Notes under the pieces: model-generated
The model's input: the letters and a program-made list of their open reading frames with translations, nothing else
Database searches by the model: none
What the model was told of the DNA's origin: nothing
Assembly (NCBI RefSeq): GCF_029407905.1
Contig: NC_073632.1
Location: 59,196,964 to 59,260,963, forward strand
DNA: 64,000 nt
Source: Bubalus kerabau
Lineage: Eukaryota; Chordata; Mammalia; Artiodactyla; Bovidae
Direction: 5' to 3'
Translations under genes and position numbers: made by a program
Part shown: positions 45,027 to 54,082 of the stretch, piece after piece
Layout: each line of letters starts with the position of its first letter
How positions within the stretch are numbered: the stretch's first letter is position 1

Positions 45027-45245
45027 CAGTTGACTTTTGAACCACATGGGTTGAACAGCATGGACCCACTTACATGCAGATTTTTTTTTTTAAATACATA
45101 CTACAAAATCCATGGTTGGTTGTACCTGTAAGTGTGAAACCCAGATACAGAGCACTGATTATAAAGTTGATAGACAAGAGTTTGGACTACGTATGGAGAG
45201 GTGGGGGTTGGCTTTCCTAACCCTGTGTTGTGCAAGGGTCAACTG
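45027..45245. mobile_element. Tigger-type MITE, copy 2 (MER44/Tigger2-like)
   Basis: 219 bp, with left end CAGTTGACTTTTGAACC and right end complementary to CAGTTGACCCTTGCACA, bounded by TA (45025-45026 and 45246-45247). Its left half resembles the complement of the right half of copy 1 (43688-43888), so the two lie in opposite orientation. It interrupts the old L1. Confidence 0.87.
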
Positions 45246-45247
45246 TA

Positions 45248-45551
45248 TTGTGTTTCATTATATGCTTTGTTTTTCCAAATATAAAATTTAGAAAATAAAA
45301 AGGCAAAACATGAACAAGGCTCTGCAATTCATATATTTGAAGTACATATATTTGATAAAAGACTTTATTGTTTTATAAGAAATATCCCTACAACTCAGTA
45401 AGAAGAAGATGAACAACCCAACTAGAAAATGGGCAAAAGATTTAACAGAGTTTTCACAAAGGAAGATATACAAATGACCAGTGACCATATGAAAAGATGC
45501 TCAATATCAATAGTTATCAGGGAAATGAAGATTAAAAGCACAGTGAGAAAT
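45248..45551 (+). mobile_element. Old L1 ORF2 3' region, part 2
   Basis: 'CAACCCAACTAGAAAATGGGC' and 'GACCATATGAAAAGATGCTC' are hallmark sense L1 ORF2 text. All frames are stopped. Confidence 0.8.
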
Positions 45552-45824
45552 TGCTGCTGCTAAGTCACTTCAGCCGTGTCCAACTCTGTGCAACCCCATA
45601 GATGGCAGCCCACCAGGCTCCCCCGTCCCTGGGATTCTCCAGGCAAGAATACTGGAGTGGGTTGCCATTTCCTTCTCCAATGCATGAAAAGTGAAAAGTG
45701 AAAGTGAAGTCGCTCAGTCGTGTCCGACTCTTAGCGACTCCATGGACTGCAGCCTACCAGGCTCCTCCATCCATGGGATTTTCCAGGCAAGAGTACTGGA
45801 GTGGGGTGCCATTGCCTTCTCTGC
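45552..45824 (-). mobile_element. BOV-A2 SINE
   Basis: Two antisense Bov-A units, starting TGCTGCTAAGTCACTTCAGC and, after the GTGAAAAGTGAAAGTGAAG linker, GTCGCTCAGTCGTGTCCGAC. It ends at GGGGTGCCATTGCCTTCTC. Nearly complete and inserted in L1. Confidence 0.95.
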
Positions 45825-46012
45825 ACTACACTCATTAAAATGACTAAAATTTAAAAAAAAATCTAAAATGCTAAACACTGGTAAAGTTATAGAGCACCTG
45901 GAGCCTTTGTATATGCCACTGCTGGGAATGTAAAAAGGCATCACTTTGGAGACTGTGGCAATTAAATAAGTTAAAAGTACACTTAAGTATGATGTCGCAA
46001 TTTTGCTACCAG
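45825..46012 (+). mobile_element. Old L1, part 3
   Basis: 'CTCATTAAAATGACTAAAAT' and 'CACTGCTGGGAATGTAAAAAG' continue the L1 in register. Confidence 0.7.
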
Positions 46013-46571
46013 CAACTACAGCCATGAAATTAAAAGACAACTGCTCCTTGGAAGAAAACTATGACAAATCTAGACAGCATATTAAAAAGCAAAGATATCA
46101 CTTTGCCAACAAGGGTCTGTATAGTCAAAGCTATGGTTTTTCCAGTAGTCATGTACAGACATGAGAATTAGACCATAAAGAAAACTGAGCACTGAAGAAC
46201 TGATACCTTCAAACTGTGGTACTAGAGAAGACTCTTGAGAGTCCCTTAGCGAGAACATCAAACCAGTCAATCCAAAAGGAAATTGAGCCTGAGTATTCAG
46301 TGGAAAGACTGATGCTGAAGCTGAAGCTCAATACTTTTGCCACCTGATGCAAAGAACTTACTCATTGGAAAAGACTCTGATGCTTGTAAAGATTGAGGGC
46401 AGGAGGAGAAGGGGGAACCAAGGCTGAGACGGGTGGATGGCATCACAGATTCAATGAACGTTAATTTGAGCAAACTCCAGGAGATACTGAAGGGACAGGG
46501 AAGGCTGGTGTACTGTAGTCCATGGGGTCGCAAAAAGCTGGACATGACTTAGCCAATAAAAACAACAACAA
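46013..46571 (+). mobile_element. BovB LINE 3' fragment, old copy
   Basis: Starts in the reverse transcriptase C-terminal domain (TACAGCCATGAAATTAAAAG) and runs to GACATGACTTAGCCAATAAA with an AACAACAA tail instead of the pentamer tail of other copies. It differs from the copy at 46829 by many substitutions and has stops in every frame, so it is probably the oldest BovB in the window. Confidence 0.92.
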
Positions 46572-46828
46572 CTCGCTTAGAGATATGAGAACAGTGTCCA
46601 TATACAAAGATAAGAGCTTTAACCATAATCACCCAAATCTGGAAATAACTTTATATGTCTGTTTACGTGTAAATGGATAGACCGATTTGGTATATCCATA
46701 CAATGAAATACTACTGAGCAAGAAAAAGAAACACACATGGGTGAATTTCAACAATATTATTTTAGCAAAAGATGCCACACAAAATATCATATGATTCCAT
46801 GAATATGAAATTCTAGAATAGGCAACAC
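46572..46828 (+). mobile_element. Old L1, part 4
   Basis: 'GAGAACAGTGTCCATATACA', 'TACAATGAAATACTACTGAGC' and 'ATTCTAGAATAGGCAACAC' match the sense L1 3' region. It is cut by BovB on both sides. Confidence 0.75.
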
Positions 46829-47729
46829 TAACACCCTGCTTATTTAACTTATATGCAGAGTACATCATGAGAAACGCTGGACTGGAAGAAGCACAAGCTG
46901 GAATCAAGATTGCCAGGTGAAATATCAATAACCTCAGATATGCAGATGACACCACCCTTATGGCAGAAAGTGAAGAGGAACTAAAAAGCCTCTTGATGAA
47001 AGTGAAAGTGGAGAGTGAAAAAGTTAGCTTAAAGCTCAACATTCAGAAAATGAAGATCATGGCATCCAGTCCCATCACTTCATGGGAAATAGATAGGGAA
47101 ACAGTGGAAAAAGTGTCAGACTTTATTTTTTAGGGCTCCAAAATCACTGCAGATGGTGACTGCAGCCATGAAATTAAAAGACACTTACTCCTTGGAAGGA
47201 AAGTTATGACCAACTTAGATAGCATATTAAAATACAGAGACATTACTTTGCCAACAAAGGTCCGTCTAGTCAAGGCTATGGTTTTTCCTGTGGTCATGTA
47301 TGGATGTGAGAGTTGGACTGTAAAGAAGGCTGAGCGCTGAAGAATTGATGCTTTTGAACTGTGGTGTTGGAGAAGACTCTTGAGAGTCCCTTGGACTGCA
47401 AGGAGATCCAACCAGTCCATTCTGAAGGAGATCAGCCCTGGGATTTCTTTGGAGGGAATGATGCTGAAGCTGAAACTCCAGTACTTTGGCCACCTCATGC
47501 GAAGAGCTGACTCATTGGAAAAGACTCTGATGCTGGGAGGGATTGGGGGCAGGAGGAGAAGGGGACACCAGAGGATGAGATGGCTGGATGGCATCACTGA
47601 CTCGATGGACATGAGTCTGAGTGAACTCTGGGAGTTTGTGATGGACAGGGAGGCCTGGCGTGCTGCGATTCATGGGGCCGCAAAGAGTCGGACATGACTG
47701 AGCGACTGAACTGAACTGAACTGAACTGA
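46829..47729 (+). mobile_element. BovB LINE, 5' truncated, 0.9 kb
   Basis: Begins just after the RQGCILSP block (CCCTGCTTATTTAACTTATA). The catalytic YADD is at 46939-46950. Stops at 46918 (TGA), 47131 (TAG) and 47338 (TGA, at the same codon as in the 24.4-kb copy) break the frame. 47380-47697 then reads as the Arg-rich C-terminus. The tail is (TGAAC)n. The flanking L1 reads through ('CAACACTAA' then 'TCTATGTGATGG'). Confidence 0.95.
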
Positions 47730-47846
47730 ATCTATGTGATGGAAAGCTTGGGGTTGGGGTGGGAGAGGGGGAACTGACAATAAAGAGGCAAGAGGGAATT
47801 TTGGATCATGATGGAAATGTTTAAATCTTCTTTGGGGTGGTGATTA
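47730..47846 (+). mobile_element. Old L1, part 5
   Basis: 'TCTATGTGATGGAAAG' continues the L1 3' untranslated region ('aggcaacactaatctatg' order). Confidence 0.65.
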
Positions 47847-47857
47847 CAGATGTGTAT

Positions 47858-47915
47858 CAGATCAGATCAGATCAGTCGCTCAGTCGTGTCTGACTCTTTG
47901 CGACCCCATGAATAG
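47858..47915 (-). mobile_element. Ultra-short BovB 3'-end insertion (58 bp)
   Basis: Only the pentamer tail (CAGATCAGATCAGATCAG) and about 40 bp of BovB 3' end (TCGCTCAGTCGTGTCTGACT to CGACCCCATGAATAG). It is flanked by perfect 11-bp duplications CAGATGTGTAT (47847-47857 and 47916-47926), so it is a complete insertion event. Confidence 0.93.
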
Positions 47916-47926
47916 CAGATGTGTAT

Positions 47927-48005
47927 ACCTTTCTAAAATATTAAGTTTCATAACTGAAAAGGATGTGTCTTATTCCATGCAAATAATACTTCAAAAAGCT
48001 GATTG
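47927..48005 (+). mobile_element. Old L1, 3' terminus
   Basis: 'ACCTTTCTAAAATATTAAG' and 'ATAATACTTCAAAAAGCTGA' match the last part of the old L1. Confidence 0.65.
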
Positions 48006-48269
48006 TTTTTACGTAGTTAATATTTAAATGCAAGTTACATTGGACTGTTGGGCTACTACTATAATACTATTCATTGTGAAACCAGTTGCATGTGTAATCA
48101 CAGATGGCAGAAAGTCTTTCTCTTGAGAAAAAAATCATAATTTAAAATTTTAACTGCTAAAATCATGATTTGGGGTTTTTGTTTGTTTTATAAATTAGAT
48201 TCTAAATGAGGCTTTTGTCCTGGTCTTACAGTTTATTTCTTTGACAAGTCAGTTAACTTTGCCAGATCT
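48006..48269. other. Unique AT-rich DNA
   Basis: Nothing recognisable. Confidence 0.4.
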
Positions 48270-48441
48270 TTACTGTAGCCCACCAGACTCCTCTGTCCAT
48301 GGGATTCTCCAGGTAAGAATACTGGAGTGGATTGCTGTGTCCTTCTCCAGGGGATCTTCCTCACCCAGGGACTGATCCCAAGTCTCCTGTGGCTCCTGCA
48401 TTGCAGGCAGTTTCTTTCCCACTAAGCCATCGGGGAAGCCT
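48270..48441 (-). mobile_element. Bov-tA SINE, partial
   Basis: Antisense from TACTGTAGCCCACCAGACTCC through 'GGATCTTCCTCACCCAGGG' to CTAAGCCATCGGGGAAGCC. The tail end is missing. Confidence 0.92.
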
Positions 48442-48654
48442 TGGTTTCCTCCTTGGAATGAAAGACCTGGACAACATTCAGATTTAATAAAAAATTATTT
48501 AAGCATCTTCTCTGAGACAGGTACTCTGCCAGGTGGGTCCATATACTTCCTCTCTTTCAACTATTGCTCTCACAGGTCCCTTGACATTAAACTATAAAAT
48601 TTTAGAATTTTGGACTTTTCCATTTTCAAAGAAAATTACTCTATCCCAACATGT
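48442..48654. other. Unique non-coding DNA
   Basis: Nothing recognisable. Confidence 0.4.
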
Positions 48655-48664
48655 TAATTTGTAT

Positions 48665-48890
48665 CATGTACATGCATGTTAATTTGCTTCAGTCATGTCC
48701 AACTCTTTGTGACCCTGTACACTGTAGCCTGCTAAGCTCCTCTGTCCATAGAATTTTCCAGACAAGAAAACTAGAGTACACTGCCATATCCTATGCCAAG
48801 GGATCTTCCTGACCCAGGGATTGAACTCAAGTCTCCTGCGTTTTCTGCACTGTAGGTGGATTCTTTACTGCTGAGCCACTGGGGAAACCC
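48665..48890 (-). mobile_element. Bov-tA SINE
   Basis: Complete antisense copy, somewhat diverged: tail side TTTGCTTCAGTCATGTCCAAC and head end CTGAGCCACTGGGGAAACCC. The duplication TAATTTGTAT (48655-48664 and 48891-48900) is perfect. Confidence 0.93.
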
Positions 48891-48900
48891 TAATTTGTAT

Positions 48901-49316
48901 TAGTTCAGTTCAGTTCAATCGCTCGGTCATGTCCAGCTCTTTGTGATCCCATGGACTGTAGCATGCCAGGCCTCCCTGTCCATCACCAACTCCCGGAGTT
49001 TACTCAAACTCAGGTCCATTGAGTCGGTGATGCCATCCAACCATCTCATCCTCTGCCGTCCCCTTCTCCCTCCACCTTCAATCTTTTCCAGCATCAGGGT
49101 CTTTTCAGATGAATCAGTTCTTCTCATCAGGTGGCCAAAGTATTGGAGTTTCAGCTTCAACATCAGTCCTTCCAAAGAATATTCAAGACTGATTTCCTTT
49201 AGGATGGACTGGTTGGATCTCCTTGCTGTCCAAGGGACTCTCATGAGTCTTCTCCAGCACCACAGTTCAAAAGCATCAATTCTTTGGTGCTCAGTTTTCT
49301 TTATAGTCCAACTCTC
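48901..49316 (-). mobile_element. BovB LINE 3' fragment
   Basis: Antisense tail AGTTCAGTTCAGTTC, then the C-terminal coding region (a 105-codon minus-strand frame at 48927-49244). It is inserted at the right-hand duplication of the previous SINE. ATTTGTAT reappears at 49317-49324. A plus-strand frame of 134 codons is its reverse shadow. Confidence 0.95.
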
Positions 49317-49324
49317 ATTTGTAT

Positions 49325-50019
49325 CATGTTACCTACAAATTCGTTAGCCAACAAAGAAGTTCTAAATTTATTGTGAAGTGCAATCTGATTCAATGTGCCT
49401 AGAAGAACATTTACTTTATTTTCTTTTGAATTAATCTCTGATAGTTTGTGTGGATACATGTTTACAGTTTTAACCCAGATCCCTATAAGCTTCCATTGTA
49501 TGAGCCATAGCATTCTTCTACTGACAGAATTTGAGTCTTAATGTATCCAACTCTAGGGTCTTGGGCAGGAGAAGCTTACTTAGCAAGCCCAGGGCATGGA
49601 AGAACTTCTTCCAGAAGTGTCTAAGTGTTGTAGCAAAGAAGGATGGTAACCACACAATTTAAAAATGCAAATATAACTCAGTTGCTCTGCCAAGAATTTC
49701 TTTCAGGGAGAGGAAATTAGAGCAGAACTCCTGAAAAGAGAACTATTTAATAGAAAAAAATTCTCTACTGGAGTCAGTGCCTGTAATACAGTGATTTTAT
49801 AATACAGAACATCCACTCAGGGCATCCAAGGAGATGACAAGTAGGAATATCAGCTTTTGTTAATTCTGGACACTAGACTCACTCACATTTTTCTTTTTAG
49901 ATTCATATCTGATGTTTCTGTCTCTTTCTGTCTCTATTTCCCAGAGGACTTAATCTATCCTATTTATCACAGTTTCCCTCTTGCACTAATTATTCCTCAG
50001 TTTGTTCTTTTTAAAGTTT
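49325..50019. other. Unique non-coding DNA
   Basis: No gene or repeat recognised. Confidence 0.4.
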
Positions 50020-50275
50020 GGGAAGGTCATGTGCACTCTGCTATATTTAAAATGGATAACAGACAAGGACCTATTGTATAGCACACGGAACTTTGCTCAA
50101 TGCTATGTGCCAGTCTAGATGTGGGGTTTTGGGGGAGAATGGATACATGTACATGTATGGCAGAGGCCCTTCATTGTTCACCTGAAACTGCCACAACATT
50201 GCTAATGAGCTATACCCCAGTAAAAAATGTTTTGGATGTTAAAAACTAAAAATTAAATTAAAAAATAAACCTTTT
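50020..50275 (+). mobile_element. L1 LINE 3' end, artiodactyl type
   Basis: 'AATGGATAACAGACAAGGAC', 'CTATTGTATAGCACACGGAAC', 'GAGAATGGATACATGTACATG' and 'GAGCTATACCCCAGTAAAAAA' form the sense 3' end of ungulate L1 with an A-rich tail. Confidence 0.88.
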
Positions 50276-50289
50276 ATTTATAATGTTTT

Positions 50290-50890
50290 CTATTAAAGTA
50301 ATAGTATCTGTTCATTGAGACAATAAGAAAATACAGATAAGCAGAAGCAAAACTGTATACTCACAATAATTAGCAACCCATCCATAAACCTACTACCCAG
50401 ATATCATTATTCCCCAGCTGGGATAAAGTTTCAGAATTGTGCTATGGCCAAGCGCTTTTCCTGGAGAGCAGGCTTTACAGAGAAAGTTCTGGGTATAATT
50501 CACAATCTTTCTCAGATCTTCCCTTTGAGAACCTGGAGGAGTTCCTGAAGGGAAAGCTTAGGAAACTGTGGAGCTCCCTTAAGACTGGGACGCAGGAATT
50601 TCTCACTTTTACTCCAGTCCACAGTCAACCTTCAGCAATTCGGGAAGATTACCCTAAACATTCCTACTGGATTATGACTCTGGCTCTCTTCTCCCAGATA
50701 AGCAGATCTCCGTTCAGTATTTCTCAGGATGTACCCGTCTGTCCAGATTTTGATGCACAATTTTCCCTGGGATTTCAGTTCTCTAATGGACCTAGTAAAA
50801 GTTATTGACTTTCAGATTGTCTAGCTTTTATGTTGCTATAAGGATGAAAGTAACAACTTTTCATTATGTTGGAACTGAAAGTGGAAGCCT
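50290..50890 (+). repeat. Ancient LINE 3'-untranslated-type repeat with a 123-codon frame
   Basis: 'ACCTACTACCCAGATATCATT' and, near the end, 'AAAGTTATTGACTTTCAG' followed by 'ATTGTCTAGCTTTTATGTTG' resemble 3' untranslated text of old L1 subfamilies. An open frame of 123 codons (50437-50808) lies inside. It has no recognised domain, signal peptide or membrane segment. The repeat origin makes a real protein unlikely; the family assignment is tentative. Confidence 0.4.
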
Positions 50891-51212
50891 GTCTCAACTC
50901 AACCTCTAATTGTAAAAGTACAGTGTGATTAAGAAAGGCAATATCCAGACAAGAAAAAAATTACTGATAATTTACTCACTGATTATGTACTCACTGATTA
51001 TGTAGGTGAGTAATCCTTTGCTACCTCACCATAGCACTCTGGGAATTGTTTGTTAACATCTGTATACACAGAGTTCCCAGGTTGTGCCCAGTGGACCATT
51101 TCTCAGCTAGACCTTGTCTTACTGAGTGGTGATGGTCATGGTTCTGGATGTAGTTAGAAAGGAAGTATGGCCTCTGAGCATGTAAGTCTCTTTATTTTTG
51201 TTGCCATAATGA
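50891..51212. other. Unique non-coding DNA
   Basis: Contains a short tandem duplication near 50970-51004 (ATTATGTA and CTCACTG repeated). Otherwise nothing. Confidence 0.4.
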
Positions 51213-51412
51213 TGGCTTACCCTGTAGCTGTCGGTAAAGAATCTGCCTGCAATACAGGAGACCTGGGTTCAATTTCTGGGTTGGGAAGATTTCCTGGAGA
51301 AGGAAATGGCAACCCACTCCAGTATTCTTACCTGAACAGGGAAACTTGGAGGGATATAGTCCATGGGGTCGCAAGATTCGAACACAACTTAACGACTAAA
51401 CCACCACCAATG
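51213..51412 (+). mobile_element. Bov-tA SINE
   Basis: Head 'CTTACCCTGTAGCTGTCGG', box-B-like GGTTCAATTTC, body GGGATATAGTCCATGGGGTC, ending 'CAACTTAACGACTAAACC'. The head is more diverged than the body. Confidence 0.93.
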
Positions 51413-52411
51413 TCGAAGAGACAGATATTTGAAAAAAGTCTAAATATTAATTAATATGTTTCTCCAGTTTATATCTAGATATTTGACCTTAACTTTTCTC
51501 TTAACCCTCACAGTTTTCTTCTAATATTAAATATAGGTCCTAATATATTTTTCTACAAGGAGCAAATAAACATTCATGTATGAATGAATAAATACGTTAG
51601 CTACTATTATACCAGTAGCTCCACTTTGCTATTTTTACATAAAAACTTGAATGCTGATATTGCTATAAATAGCTGCTACAAATGAATTTTGGGTGCATTG
51701 CTGGCAGGTTTCTGGTATACAAATGAACATGACTTGCAAATAGCAATTTTACAGTTTCTACATATGGAAATTCAGCTCTGTGTATAATATTCTGCTTCAA
51801 GGTTTAGAACAAGTATGCAGAGCAGTGTTCATTCACACAACTTAGAAAAATGTGTTTGCTTAGCTATTTCAGTTTCTCTTATGGAAGAGTCCCAGTTGCA
51901 TCAAGCATTACTGTGTGCTGAGTTCAAGGTCGCTGTGCTCAAAGAGCTCAGGGCAAATTTGGATCCAATTCAGTTCTATGAGGGCTTTTCTGATGGCCCC
52001 TCATTACAGAGTTCAAAGTGGGCTGAAGTTTTACATCTGATTTCAAAGCTTGGAGTCACATAGCTTTGAGTCTTGGCTGGAAAGAAACTTTCCAGCCTCA
52101 AACCACATTTCTAAGCCCCTATTATTTCTAGATGGTGTCAGATGACTATACCTGACAATGCAATGTGAGCAAAAATGATGTGGGTGTCTTCTGAACCGAG
52201 TGGAGTTTCTCTCTCATTTTCTTTCATTTTCAACTACTTGGGTACCTGAAGCACTATTAGACAGCTGTGTAAATAGATGGTGGAAATGTCATTCTCAGAA
52301 AACAACAAATGGGAGAAAGCTACCCACCAACTAGAAGCACTATATTGCTCTTTTATGTGAGTGTGAATAAGCTTCATTACACTGAGCCTCTGAAATTTTG
52401 TAGCTTATATG
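51413..52411. other. Unique DNA with a perfect hairpin
   Basis: No gene. 'CATTACTGTGTGCTGAG' and 'AAAGAGCTCAGGGC' at 51906-51952 look like a remnant of an ancient mammalian SINE. A perfect 10-bp inverted repeat with a 3-nt loop lies at 52075-52097. An 82-codon frame at 51815-52063 lacks domains. Confidence 0.4.
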
Positions 52412-52482
52412 CTGCTGCTGCTAAGTCGCTTCAGTTGTGTCTGACTCTGTGCGACCCCATAGACGGCAGCCCACCAGGATCC
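52412..52482 (-). mobile_element. BOV-A2 SINE fragment
   Basis: 'TGCTGCTGCTAAGTCGCTTC' through 'AGACGGCAGCCCACCAGG' is the first antisense unit only. The rest is missing. Confidence 0.9.
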
Positions 52483-52624
52483 ACCATCTAGAAGCTAGTA
52501 TTACCCTATAGAAATTATTACTAGAAGTGATAAGCTGCTTTAGCAGATACTGGCAGTATCCCACCTGTACTGCATTGGAACAAACCATTTTTCATGATAT
52601 AATTGAAAAAGAAAAAAAAATATT
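52483..52624. other. Unique non-coding DNA
   Basis: Short interval, nothing recognisable. A-rich at its right end. Confidence 0.4.
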
Positions 52625-52765
52625 TTAAAAAGATATAAGTGATACGCATCACCCTCTAAGTGTAAGGTGTACAGCATAATAATTTGATTAATATATATTG
52701 TGAAATTAATACTTCAATAAATTTAATTAGCATCCATCATCTCATATAAATATAATAAAAAACAG
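52625..52765 (-). repeat. L1 3' region (antisense)
   Basis: 'AAGGTGTACAGCATAATAATT' and 'TTAGCATCCATCATCTCATAT' match the same antisense L1 3' text as 61040-61745. Confidence 0.75.
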
Positions 52766-52834
52766 CCTTTTTTTCCTTTTGATGTGACTTCTGAAGATTT
52801 ACTTTCTTAGCAGTGTTCATATATGCCATACAGC

Positions 52835-52988
52835 ATGCATGCATGCTCAGTTGCTCAGTCATGTCTGACTCTTTGCAACCCCATAGACTGTAACCAGTTA
52901 GGTTCCTCTGTCCATGCAGTTTCCCAGGCAAGACACTGGAGAGGGTTGCCATTTCCTCCTCCAGGGGATCTTCCTGACCCAGGGATCA
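52835..52988 (-). mobile_element. Bov-tA SINE, partial
   Basis: Antisense from the CATGCATGCATG tail and TGCTCAGTCATGTCTGACTC to CCTGACCCAGGGATCA. The tRNA-like head beyond box B is missing. Confidence 0.92.
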
Positions 52989-52990
52989 GT

Positions 52991-53015
52991 GTTAACACCA
53001 TAAAACGGTGTTAAC
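52991..53015. repeat. Inverted repeat GTTAACACC/GGTGTTAAC
   Basis: Perfect 9-bp arms with a 7-nt spacer, directly after the truncated SINE. GTTAA is an HNF1-like half site, but no function is shown. Confidence 0.8.
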
Positions 53016-53360
53016 TAATTTAATATACAGGTAAACAAAAGAGCCTGTGTTCAAGGAGTACCACTAATGAGCCAGAAAAGCATGTCTAATAATCATCAAG
53101 CAATGAGAGCAAACATGAGGATCCAAGTTATTGGAAAGAAGACAGGGTTGGAGAGTCATGGAAGATGAGAGGCAGCACACAGTGGGTCAGAGAAGAGGAG
53201 CAGAAATAGGTTTGACCTAATGCCAGCTGTGGAAGTCATGTGTGTGCTGGGTGTTTGTGTTCACCTACTCCGGGATATTGTGAATAACCTGTTTGTGTCA
53301 AGGGGCCAGGGATGTACCATTTGCCTGCTATCTTACTTCTGTGGATTTTTCAAGAGAGGT
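53016..53360. other. Unique non-coding DNA
   Basis: Nothing recognisable. Confidence 0.4.
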
Positions 53361-53430
53361 GATTAGAAAAAGAATGACAGGGGTATGCCATTCCCATAAA
53401 ATCTACATAGTAATTTTGTATTATAGAAAT
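53361..53430 (+). repeat. 70-bp direct repeat, copy A (family unknown)
   Basis: Matches 55901-55970 without gaps at 62 of 70 positions, same orientation, starting GATTAGAAAAAGAA in both. Similarity stops abruptly on each side. No known family was recognised. Confidence 0.85.
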
Positions 53431-53533
53431 TCAATACAAACCATAAAAAGACAAAAAGATTTGCTTTGAGGTCACTAGGACTAAATTGCTAGTCCTAGCA
53501 ATTAGCAGTGGCAATTGATGTTGCTCAATATAA
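53431..53533. other. Unique non-coding DNA
   Basis: Short A-rich interval with 'CTAGGACTAAATTGCTAGTC' near 53475. Confidence 0.35.
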
Positions 53534-53653
53534 GAATCTCTTCAGGAGTTCCCTGGTGGTCCAGTGGTTAGGACTTGATGCTTTGGCTGGGCCTAGGTTC
53601 CAAACTAAAATTCCACAAGCTGCACATTGCTGCAAAAAAAAGAAAAAGAAAAA
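53534..53653 (+). mobile_element. CHR-type tRNA-Glu SINE
   Basis: 'GGAGTTCCCTGGTGGTCCAG' and 'TGGTTAGGACTTGATGCTTT' (box-A region), then a decayed box B, 'CACAAGCTGCACATTGCTGC', and an A-rich tail with AAAGAAAAAGAAAAAAAA. This is the only copy of this older cetartiodactyl SINE family in the window. A 60-codon frame across it is an artefact. Confidence 0.9.
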
Positions 53654-53746
53654 AAAAACCTCCTCTGTGATATTACAGAAGATTAGGTAGTGTTACTTGA
53701 AGATTAGAGTACTAACTCTCTTATGAAGCACCTTGTTCCAGGGTTG

Positions 53747-53957
53747 TGTGTGTGAAAGTCGCCCAGTCGTGTCTGACTCTTTGTAACCACATAGACTGTA
53801 GCCCACCAGGCTCCTCTGTCCGTGGGATTCTCTAGGCAAGAATACAGGAGTGTGTTGCCATTTCCTCCTCCAGGGGATCCTCCTAACCCAGGGATTAAAC
53901 CCAGGTCTCCCACATTGCAGGTGGATTCTTTGCCATCTGAGCTGCCAGGGAAGCCCC
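53747..53957 (-). mobile_element. Bov-tA SINE
   Basis: Antisense from GTGTGTGAAAGTCGCCCAGTC to CTGAGCTGCCAGGGAAGCCC. Similar 13-bp flanks, TGTTCCAGGGTTG (53734-53746) and TGTTCTATGGTTG (53958-53970), are probably the target-site duplication. Confidence 0.94.
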
Positions 53958-53970
53958 TGTTCTATGGTTG

Positions 53971-54082
53971 GGCAAGACTAATTGCTAAACGTTACTAAAA
54001 TGTTAGTTTACTCTGATTATGTGACCTCTTGGTTTCCTTTGACTCCCCATTCTTCTCTGGTAAATTCTCTTCTTCCTCTAAG
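53971..54082. other. Unique non-coding DNA
   Basis: Short interval between the SINE and BovB, with nothing recognisable. Confidence 0.4.

Noticed and set aside
45288..45488. Hydrophobic 66-codon frame as a membrane peptide
   Set aside because: It is the reverse strand of A-rich L1 sequence, which gives Phe/Leu/Ile-rich frames.
50970..51004. Short repeated phrases as a CRISPR or satellite array
   Set aside because: Only two partial copies with no regular spacing, and the DNA is clearly mammalian.
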